Origin: Thermaurantimonas sp046299575
GTDB lineage: Bacteria > Bacteroidota > Bacteroidia > Flavobacteriales > Schleiferiaceae
DNA length: 64,000 nt
Reading direction: 5' to 3'
NCBI RefSeq assembly: GCF_046299575.1
Contig: NZ_JBKBHX010000009.1
Location: 18,420 to 82,419, forward strand
The notes beneath the pieces were generated by a model. The model saw only the letters and a list, made by a program, of their open reading frames with translations. It did not search any database and was not told where the DNA came from. This document shows, in pieces, positions 53,924 through 63,939 of the stretch (the stretch's first letter is position 1; every line of letters begins with the position of its first letter). Position numbers and translations under genes: made by a program.

Positions 53924-56374
53924 TTGCCATTGGAAAACCAAACCATACCTCGATTTGCCGAAGTACTTCTCCCGAGGCCCTTGGCTGGCGGCTTTACTTA
54001 TTTAATTCCTGAAGGCATGCACGCCTTACTCCGGCCAGGCATCAGAGTACTCGTCCAGTTCGGCAATCGAAAAATTTATTCTGGTATCGTTCTCCGCCTC
54101 CACGACGAAAAACCCGAACACCACCAACCAAAAGCCATCCTCGAAGTACTCGGACCGGCCATCGACGATCAGCGCATTTTGCAATTTTGGGAATGGCTGG
54201 CCTCTTATTACATGTGCACTCCGGGCGAAGTGATGAATGTAGCCCTGCCCTCGCGCCTGAAACTCGAAAGCGAAACCCAACTCTTCTGCCCGATCGAAGA
54301 AGAACACTGGCCCGGTGAACTGAGCGAGGCTGAACTCGAAGTACTTCGACTCACTCGTTCCAATAGCGAAACTACCCTCAACGACGTAGTGAAATTCTCC
54401 GGCACTGGCGCTGTTAAGCTCGTTCGCCAACTGGTCGATAGCGGACTATTGCTTATCAAAGAATCCATCAAGCACCAAAGTCTTGAAAAGTGGGTTAAAG
54501 TCGTCAGACTCCGGCCTGATAACGATGAGCTCATTGCCGGCATTCTCAGTCCTACCTCACGAGCTAAGAGCCAGCAAAATCTCCTATTAGCCTACTACCA
54601 GATCGAATCTACTGGTCAACTCGTTACCCGAGAGAAACTGCTCGAAGTTTCACGCGCCTCCATGTCATCTTTAGATGCCTTGGTAGAAAAAGGCATCTTT
54701 GAAATCGCAGAGGTAAAAGAATCGTCCATCATCGGTCGCTCCGGCATACAGGCATATGCGCTTACACCTGCACAAAACCAAGCCCTTCAGCAGATTCTAG
54801 ATTCTTTCCAAAGAAAGCGAATCGCCCTGCTGCACGGAGTTACCTCTAGCGGAAAGACCGAAATCTATGTACATCTGATGAAGCAGGTGCAGCAATCCGG
54901 CGGTCAATGCCTATTATTGGTACCTGAAATAGCCCTTACCACCCAACTCATCGGCCGTCTTCGCCAGTTTTTTGGCGATCAAATCAGTCTTTATCACAGC
55001 CGCATGACCGACCGCGAACGCACCGATGTTTGGGAATCCGTTAGAAAAGCTGAACCCGCCGGTCGCCTAATAGTCGGTGCCCGAAGCGCTCTTTTTTTGC
55101 CCTATTCCGACCTCAGGCTTGTCATCATTGACGAAGAGCATGACCCCTCCTATCGGCAAGATGCCCCCAATCCCCGCTACCAGGGTCGAGATGCAGCCAT
55201 CTATCTGGCTAGCCTCTTCGATGCTCGTGTACTCCTCGGCAGTGCTACACCTTCTATCGAAAGTTATTTCAACACCCAGGTCGGCAAATACGATCTGGTG
55301 GAGCTACACCAGCGCTATGAAGGCATAAGCCTCCCCACTGTCGAAATTATTGACCTGAAAGCTACTCGAAAACAAGGCCAACTGCGCGGTAATTTCAGCC
55401 ATATACTCCTGCAAGCCATCGAAGATGCCTTATCCCGCGGCAAGCAGTCCATCATCTTCCAAAACCGCCGAGGATATGCCCCTCGCCTTGTATGCACCGA
55501 GTGCGGCTTCATTTATATGTGTCAGCATTGCGACATCACCCTCACCCTGCATAAGGCAGCCCAAAAACTCCGATGCCACTACTGTGGCAGCGAAAAGTCC
55601 ATACCCCTTACCTGCAGCGCCTGTGGCAGCACACAGCTCCAGTTGCATGGAGCCGGCACCGAACAGATCGAAGACGAACTCACCTCTTACTTTCCTAATG
55701 CGCGCATCGAGCGACTCGACATCGACACCGCCCGAAGCAAGAAGCGCTATCAACAGCTCCTTACCGATATGGAAACAGGGCAAATTGACATTCTCGTCGG
55801 CACTCAAATGGTCACAAAGGGACTTAACTTTACCAAAGTAGAAGTCGTTGGCGTCGTTAATGCTGACAATCTCCTCTACTTCCCCGAATACCGCGCTCAC
55901 GAACGCGCCTTTCAGCTCCTCGAACAAGTAGCAGGTCGCAGCGGCCGCAGCGGCCAGAGAGGAAAAGTTTTCATTCAGACCTACACCCCACAGCATCCCG
56001 TGCTCACACACGTCTGCTCACATCAGTACAGCGACTTCTACCAATGGCAGGCTACCGAGCGACGGGAGTTTCACTACCCACCATATGTGCGTATGATACA
56101 GCTTACCCTCCGCCATCGCGATCTCAAAATCCTTCAATCAGCCGCCTCTCAACTGGCACAGAGCCTCACCACCATTTCAGAAATCAGTATCATAGGCCCG
56201 GAATTTCCACCCGTAGCACGCGTTAGCGATTACTACCGCTTGCGTTTCCTCATCAAAATTCCCAAAAACCAATCTTACCTTCGCATCAAGAATACCCTAT
56301 GGTATACGTGCTTATCCTTCTTCGCACATGCTGACTACCGACGCATTCGCTATACCTTCGAAGTTGATATTTAA
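53924..56374 (+). CDS. priA: primosomal protein N' (replication restart helicase PriA)
   Basis: 816-residue SF2 helicase that restarts stalled forks. N-terminal DNA-binding domain, then Walker A GVTSSGKTEIYVHL, the DEEH box IIDEEHDPSYRQD, a zinc-binding insert with Cys pairs (CTECGFIYMCQHCD and CHYCGSEKSIPLTCSACG), and the Gln-rich motif LVGTQMVTKGLNF; VAGRSGRSGQRGKVFIQT closes the helicase core. The start is TTG at 53924, or TTG at 53930 two codons later. It abuts recR. Third positions are rich in C, a skew that grows toward the gene-free region. Confidence 0.95.
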   Translation: MPLENQTIPRFAEVLLPRPLAGGFTYLIPEGMHALLRPGIRVLVQFGNRKIYSGIVLRLHDEKPEHHQPKAILEVLGPAIDDQRILQFWEWLASYYMCTPGEVMNVALPSRLKLESETQLFCPIEEEHWPGELSEAELEVLRLTRSNSETTLNDVVKFSGTGAVKLVRQLVDSGLLLIKESIKHQSLEKWVKVVRLRPDNDELIAGILSPTSRAKSQQNLLLAYYQIESTGQLVTREKLLEVSRASMSSLDALVEKGIFEIAEVKESSIIGRSGIQAYALTPAQNQALQQILDSFQRKRIALLHGVTSSGKTEIYVHLMKQVQQSGGQCLLLVPEIALTTQLIGRLRQFFGDQISLYHSRMTDRERTDVWESVRKAEPAGRLIVGARSALFLPYSDLRLVIIDEEHDPSYRQDAPNPRYQGRDAAIYLASLFDARVLLGSATPSIESYFNTQVGKYDLVELHQRYEGISLPTVEIIDLKATRKQGQLRGNFSHILLQAIEDALSRGKQSIIFQNRRGYAPRLVCTECGFIYMCQHCDITLTLHKAAQKLRCHYCGSEKSIPLTCSACGSTQLQLHGAGTEQIEDELTSYFPNARIERLDIDTARSKKRYQQLLTDMETGQIDILVGTQMVTKGLNFTKVEVVGVVNADNLLYFPEYRAHERAFQLLEQVAGRSGRSGQRGKVFIQTYTPQHPVLTHVCSHQYSDFYQWQATERREFHYPPYVRMIQLTLRHRDLKILQSAASQLAQSLTTISEISIIGPEFPPVARVSDYYRLRFLIKIPKNQSYLRIKNTLWYTCLSFFAHADYRRIRYTFEVDI

Positions 56375-58439
56375 TATTTCCCGACTTTCCGACCTCCCCT
56401 AGTTCCCTTTTTCAGGCACTTTGGTATGGTTTTACCTCATATTGCAAGCATCACACAAGCTGACCTAGTCTCAATCAGCCAGCCTGGCTCCGATTCTCCA
56501 GATTTACCTACCGCTTAACTGTGAATGCTGCCTTTTTTCATGCATAGCACAGCTTTTCCACCCACATAAATTAAAACTCCAGCCAAAACAAAAACAAAAA
56601 GCACTACCCGATCTTACACACTACTTCAGCGTGAAACTGCGCTCACCTCCATGCTGCCAAAGACATTAAAAAATTTGAACATAATTTCTAAAAATAAGTT
56701 TTTTCACTAAAACCTCTGCATTTCAAGAAAGGTATACTTACTAATAAATTTTCAAAATCCCGATTCCAGCGTTTCTTCTGTCAAAAACTTCAACTATTCT
56801 ACAAATATGCTCAAAATTTTTTGCTGTATACCATTAAATAAACAATTAAAATTAGGATATTTCATGCTGATAAACACCATCTAAAGGGCATACCTATGAA
56901 CAATGAATGTTACCTATACATACAAGATCTCTTAAATACAGAACGCAACAGCAGGCACAGAGTAAGCTGAAAAATCCCATTCAGAAAAAAGACTAATAAC
57001 TTGTTTAACAAAATAGTATTAACACTTGGCTCATAATCTAAATTTAAAAAAAAAAATCAACTCCACGGAAAAAGGTATCTAATTTTAACATCAGAACAAA
57101 TCTTCTCACCAAAAAAATCCAGAAGGCGGATATATTGCGCTCCTGCCTTGTATGGCAGCTTACATGTAAGTTCTTTAAAGTAAAAAACTTCTCATCTATA
57201 TCTTATTTTTTATCCTAGCACCATTGTATTTTTCGAATTAAATAAAAAGGACTTACCATCGCTCCATCTGGAACATTGTCTCCAACTTTCCAATATTTTT
57301 ATCTAAGCTGTTTTTTCCATACACACTATATACTAGTAGCAGATCGAATGGCGTAACCTTAAAAACCTTCAACCCTTAAACTATTCACAAGGCAATGCCA
57401 CCGAATCAAACACTCCTACCCCAACAAACACTTATGATCTTTGCCGAGCATTTTTGGCTTACCTATGCACGCCTTACAAATGAGTGCCTATCGTTCACCC
57501 CTTCTCCTGATCACCTTCACCACTTCAGCCTTTGATACAAAGCCAAACATTTACGCAACTGATTCCGACAAGTGTACCAAGTACATACTTACAATCTTGA
57601 TTATTATCACATCACTGTATTTAACTCACACAAATACTCCGCCAATCCATAGATGCCAGACCGGAAACTATTGCCTACGCCCGTACAGGCCAAAAGAATT
57701 TCGAACTTTAGCAACCACACAAATATCATCCTCAATTCCAGGCAGCTTAAAAACCTAATAGGAAATGACCAAACCTCTAACTCCAAAACCCGATTACTCC
57801 ATACGCGCCCGAGAAAAATTATCCATCTCTTAAATGACAATAAATAAGTAAAAACTCTCCAGCTCCTTTAAATTTACTACTTGCCAATTACTATCATCAT
57901 AAAAATCAAAACTACCGACTAACCAATGATTAAAGCAATCACCTCCTCGCAACATGGTATAAGCCAACTGCCGAAACATCCCACCGAGAATGAATATCCG
58001 AATTTATTCAAGAAGCAGCAAAATAATTTACCATGACTTTATATCATATATTCCATAAGACCTCAACGAACTAACAAAACCTATAAATACTACTCCTATC
58101 ATACCCATTATGGCAAAGCACCAATCCTAATCTCACCCACATCAAAAACATAGAAGCAAAAAATTTTAAAGCACTTCAAAAAACAGCAAACCTACATCAT
58201 CCTTACATAGGAGCAATCTTACTGAAGCTAGACCTTCCGGTGAAAACCAAAGAAAATCAGGTACTAGACTCGACTGACAAGAGGTAAGCTCTAATTAGAC
58301 AATATTAGACAATAATATTATATCAAACCCTTATTATTGAAAAACACAATTTCAATAACGATTAGAAAAAATCAGCTATTTTTATAAGCGCTTAGAAGAA
58401 TAAAAGGAGAAAAGTAAGTTATTAATATGTTAATATTTA
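56375..58439. other. gene-free, G-poor region between priA and the CRISPR leader
   Basis: About 2.1 kb with no convincing gene. Open frames at 57441-57758 and 57607-57840 have no start context and no protein character. The + strand is poor in G: for example 57841-57900 contains 3 G and 14 C. No tRNA, transposon ends or terminators were recognised; a CTTACATGTAAG palindrome lies near 57160 and a short direct repeat ATTAGACAAT near 58290-58310. It may be decayed DNA or hold an RNA gene I cannot recognise. Confidence 0.6.
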
Positions 58440-58579
58440 TCAATTGACTTGCGAAATATCAAGATTTTAGCGATTATTGCAAAGTTCTGAAAAGGCGGTT
58501 TATTCGTGGACAAATTAGGTAAAAAATGCCGAGAAACGCTCTTTAACATACTGAAATTCAACAGAAAACAAAAATACCT
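58440..58579 (+). promoter_or_regulatory. probable CRISPR leader
   Basis: AT-rich DNA directly before the first repeat, in contrast to the C-rich DNA to its left. It ends with GCTCTTTAACATACTGAAAT and then an A-rich stretch. The first repeats after it are identical copies and variant repeats lie far to the right, as expected when new spacers enter on the left side. The direction is inferred, not proved. Confidence 0.6.
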
Positions 58580-60901
58580 GTCGCCATGTATCTTCCACTA
58601 AAACAAGGATTAAGACTAATCAACCTTTATAGTTGTGGGCTTGCCGTAGCTTTGTCGCCATGTATCTTCCACTAAAACAAGGATTAAGACACAACTTTTT
58701 TCAATCTCCAAAGCAATTGACTTGCTCCGTCGCCATGTATCTTCCACTAAAACAAGGATTAAGACAATTCGCTATCAGACACTTTTACATCGACTTCTAT
58801 AGTCGCCATGTATCTTCCACTAAAACAAGGATTAAGACTTCGTAGTTTTCTATGTTTTGTATATTATTGATACCTATGTCGCCATGTATCTTCCACTAAA
58901 ACAAGGATTAAGACGCTGGTGATTTTGTTGTTAAAAAACACTTTGGCCATAGTCGCCATGTATCTTCCACTAAAACAAGGATTAAGACCCCACATCAGAA
59001 AATTCTGTCATACTTACAGCCCTTGAGTCGCCATGTATCTTCCACTAAAACAAGGATTAAGACTTTGAGCTCATATACTCTTACCTGTGTTTCCATAAGT
59101 TGTCGCCATGTATCTTCCACTAAAACAAGGATTAAGACGAAGTCGAATATTTCAAATGCACTCACCTTTGTTGTGTCGCCATGTATCTTCCACTAAAACA
59201 AGGATTAAGACTGATGGCGTCAACGGTGCCTCTCGCAGCGCCAAAACAAAGTCGCCATGTATCTTCCACTAAAACAAGGATTAAGACAGCGGGGGTTTCA
59301 GACTTTGGGTAAGTTTTTACCACACTGTCGCCATGTATCTTCCACTAAAACAAGGATTAAGACTTGTACATTATTCGGGCAAGTTTCAGCGTCGGCATTT
59401 GTCGCCATGTATCTTCCACTAAAACAAGGATTAAGACTTGATATGCCTGTCGAATGAGCCGTAAGTTTCGTGTTGTCGCCATGTATCTTCCACTAAAACA
59501 AGGATTAAGACAAAAGTCCTTTTACATCTAATCCAGACATTTTAGCAAGTCGCCATGTATCTTCCACTAAAACAAGGATTAAGACAAAGATAGTTTTTAC
59601 TGTTGGGATGCCATCAATGGCGTCGCCATGTATCTTCCACTAAAACAAGGATTAAGACATAAGCCTATCGAAGCCGTTCTCGCGTTCTATGAACGCGTCG
59701 CCATGTATCTTCCACTAAAACAAGGATTAAGACTAAATTTTTGCATTTCAGCCGAGTTATAAGACTCGGGTCGCCATGTATCTTCCACTAAAACAAGGAT
59801 TAAGACTTTTTCGACTTCAACGAAGCCGAAGATGAACTTCTTAAGTCGCCATGTATCTTCCACTAAAACAAGGATTAAGACCCTGCTGCCAGGTTAGCTC
59901 ACGCCATATTTGCAAAGGCGTCGCCATGTATCTTCCACTAAAACAAGGATTAAGACTTGCCCTCAAACTCGTCGAAATTGGTGAGAACTCTCACCGTCGC
60001 CATGTATCTTCCACTAAAACAAGGATTAAGACCCTTTCCTTCTTAGTTGCAAAAAACTTATCTGAAACGAAGTCGCCATGTATCTTCCACTAAAACAAGG
60101 ATTAAGACAAAGTCGTAAGTTTTTATTATATCAAAAACTTTTTCTCGTCGCCATGTATCTTCCACTAAAACAAGGATTAAGACGACTTATTTATTGTGTC
60201 CAACACTTTTTTCTTTATCATGTCGCCATGTATCTTCCACTAAAACAAGGATTAAGACGGCTGAATGGGCTTCGTGCTATTCACTTGATAAATAGTCGCC
60301 ATGTATCTTCCACTAAAACAAGGATTAAGACGCCGTGCTTTTGAAATCAATGATGACACCATCTTTGGTCGCCATGTATCTTCCACTAAAACAAGGATTA
60401 AGACATAATTGGCGTGTTCTGTTCCATCACCAATCAAATTGTCGCCATGTATCTTCCACTAAAACAAGGATTAAGACGCTGAGCAATTCATTGTAAAGGT
60501 CAAAGGCCGATTTCGTCGCCATGTATCTTCCACTAAAACAAGGATTAAGACGTCGCTATCATGAACTCTTACATCGACTTCAATGCCGTCGCCATGTATC
60601 TTCCACTAAAACAAGGATTAAGACACTCATATCTTTATATTTTTAATGCTCTTAATTATAGGGTCGCCATGTATCTTCCACTAAAACAAGGATTAAGACC
60701 GTGCGGGTTAGTGAGTATTTCGTATGAGTTCATTTGAAGTCGCCATGTATCTTCCACTAAAACAAGGATTAAGACTCGATGAGGACGAATCCCCCTAAAA
60801 CATTTTTAAACAAGTCGCCATGTATCTTCCACTAAAACAAGGATTAAGACGTCTCCGGCAAACGCCATGTCGTGGAAACGGGTTACGTCGCCATGTATCT
60901 T

Positions 60902-60966
60902 TCCATGAATGCCTGCGAACGCAGTGAGCAGTTGCATGAATGGATGCAGACACTCTGTCGTCTGCA
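60902..60966. mobile_element. 65-nt hairpin-rich insert splitting CRISPR repeat 32
   Basis: Repeat 32 starts at 60887, is broken after its 15th base (ATCTT) and resumes with CCACTAAAAC at 60967-60988. The insert has three inverted repeats: CTGCGAACGCAG (about 60913-60924), TGCAT / ATGCA around a GAATGG loop, and TGCAGAC / GTCTGCA. The bases CCA occur at both junctions, as a possible 3-base target duplication with one extra T. No reading frame, no terminal inverted repeats. Whether it moves is unknown. Confidence 0.75.
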
Positions 60967-63939
60967 CCACTAAAACAAGGATTAAGACTTCTATATATAG
61001 ACGGATACGTTTTATCACCCCATCAGTCGCCATGTATCTTCCACTAAAACAAGGATTAAGACATCGCCGAAAATGTAGTACACGTACACGCTTTCGGTTG
61101 TGTCGCCATGTATCTTCCACTAAAACAAGGATTAAGACAGGTTTACACAAATCCAATCATCCCTCCTCATCTGTCGCCATGTATCTTCCACTAAAACAAG
61201 GATTAAGACGGGGGATGTCTGAGTCCTTTACTTTAACATCGACCTCAAGTCGCCATGTATCTTCCACTAAAACAAGGATTAAGACGCATTCGGAGTGAAT
61301 ACCTCCAGCCCTCTGAGTTCATGTCGCCATGTATCTTCCACTAAAACAAGGATTAAGACCTCCCGTATCGGAGTTACATTGATAGTCGATTAGCTCGTCG
61401 CCATGTATCTTCCACTAAAACAAGGATTAAGACTTTGTGAGTTCAAATACATCGATCTTTACATCATCTTTGTCGCCATGTATCTTCCACTAAAACAAGG
61501 ATTAAGGCTGGTGGGATTTACTCCCACCACAGTTTAGAGTATCTTGTCGCCATGTATCTTCCACTAAAACAATGATTAAGACTCAGGCTATTTAACCAAA
61601 TAGCCGAGAAACTCTACGAGTCGCCATGTATCTTCCACTAAAACAATGATTAAGACACCTAATAACCCCATCGTCGGGGATTTTACACATAGTCGCCATG
61701 TATCTTCCACTAAAACAAGGATTAAGACTATTTGTGTTTGGTCTCGATCACGTGGTAGCAGATTTGTCGCCATGTATCTTCCACTAAAACAAGGATTAAG
61801 ACTTTGAAGACCTCAACATGGTCTTCATTACATTCCAACGGGTCGCCATGTATCTTCCACTAAAACAAGGATTAAGACATCTGTATACACGTGCTCTTCC
61901 TCGTCCAGTATTACTGTCGCCATGTATCTTCCACTAAAACAAGGATTAAGACTGGGAGGGTTATGTATCCTTCCTGCAAAAACTGCAGGGTCGCCATGTA
62001 TCTTCCACTAAAACAAGGATTAAGACCTTTCTTCAGGGAGTGAATTAATCAGTTCATTAATTGTCGCCATGTATCTTCCACTAAAACAAGGATTAAGACT
62101 GTTCTGTACCATCACCAATCATATTACCATATTTATCTGTCGCCATGTATCTTCCACTAAAACAAGGATTAAGACTGTCTGAAAGCGTTTAGGAGTTTTT
62201 GATATATTTCCATTGTCGCCATGTATCTTCCACTAAAACAAGGATTAAGACTTTGCGGGCAGAATAGTGAATTCGCCCGCATCTAACCGGTCGCCATGTA
62301 TCTTCCACTAAAACAAGGATTAAGACCTGATATGTGGGAGTGCCACATTTCATAACCTCTATACGTCGCCATGTATCTTCCACTAAAACAAGGATTAAGA
62401 CGTATGCACCGCGGAGCCTTACTTTCGGCTCCTTTGTTTTGTCGCCATGTATCTTCCACTAAAACAAGGATTAAGACTTCTAAATTTTTAAACGGGCATG
62501 GTAAACCATCGCGTCGCCATGTATCTTCCACTAAAACAAGGATTAAGACTTGCTTCTTTCGGTGTAGTTTATTAACACCGTACTGGCGTCGCCATGTATC
62601 TTCCACTAAAACAAGGATTAAGACAAACTGTGGTAGAAACCTACCACAGTTCTTTGAATGTGTCGCCATGTATCTTCCACTAAAACAAGGATTAAGACTC
62701 GATCCAGAGTTCGTCCCATATAAGACCTTTTGTTTCCGTCGCCATGTATCTTCCACTAAAACAAGGATTAAGACCCGTTCATTTTGCGAGCATAGCCGCC
62801 ATTCCAGTTTCTGTCGCCATGTATCTTCCACTAAAACAAGGATTAAGACCCCTCTTTCAAAACAAGATACACAAAAGCCACATGCGTCGCCATGTATCTT
62901 CCACTAAAACAAGGATTAAGACGGGTTTTGAAACCCATCACCAGCACCCGCCATATCATGTCGCCATGTATCTTCCACTAAAACAAGGATTAAGACTCTT
63001 CTGTAATAAAGAAGACCCTTAAATCTCTCAGAGAGTCGCCATGTATCTTCCACTAAAACAAGGATTAAGACTCTAAAACGTCTTTACGATTGACGTCTCT
63101 TCCAAAGATGTCGCCATGTATCTTCCACTAAAACAAGGATTAAGACTTTCAACGATTATTCCTTCCTGTAAGAGGAAGTTAAGTCGCCATGTATCTTCCA
63201 CTAAAACAAGGATTAAGACTCTTTTCTTACCACTTCTTTGAACACATCTATAGCTGGTCGCCATGTATCTTCCACTAAAACAAGGATTAAGACCGAAAAT
63301 AAACTTTTTCAGTCTCATTTTCTGTTTGTCGCCATGTATCTTCCACTAAAACAAGGATTAAGACGAGATCTTAATAATCTGCCTGTTATTTTTTGCGTAG
63401 GGGTCGCCATGTATCTTCCACTAAAACAAGGATTAAGACCATGCCCTCCCAATACGTTTTTGTATAATTTCATATTAGTCGCCATGTATCTTCCACTAAA
63501 ACAAGGATTAAGACCCAATGAGGACATGCCCTCCCAATACGTTTTTGTATAAGTCGCCATGTATCTTCCACTAAAACAAGGATTAAGACTCATTATACTC
63601 TATTCCGAAAACTTCGACTTCAAAGTCGTCGCCATGTATCTTCCACTAAAACAAGGATTAAGACTCTGAGCGAAACGGCATAGCCGTTAAGGGAGAACTC
63701 GGTCGCCATGTATCTTCCACTAAAACAAGGATTAAGACACCATATGGTGAGAGGGAATTCGCTGCCTTCAACCATGTCGCCATGTATCTTCCACTAAAAC
63801 AAGGATTAAGACTGCGCGTCTGCGCACTCTAACGGCCTCATTGAGACCACGGTCGCCATGTATCTTCCACTAAAACAAGGATTAAGACCTTTTAAAGTCA
63901 ATGATGATACCATTTTTTGTGATAGTCGCCATGTATCTT

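Noticed and set aside
57441..57847. Overlapping open frames on both strands in the gene-free region
   Set aside because: Low-complexity composition, no start context, no similarity to any family, and they overlap one another on opposite strands.
60902..60966. Insert as an integron attC site
   Set aside because: It has hairpins but lacks the RYYYAAC / GTTRRRY core boxes at its ends and no cassette gene is attached.
59659..62661. All hairpin spacers as phage transcription terminators
   Set aside because: Only a few (61509-61545, 61583-61619, 62625-62661) end a reading frame next to the stem; most read through as coding sequence on the complementary strand.
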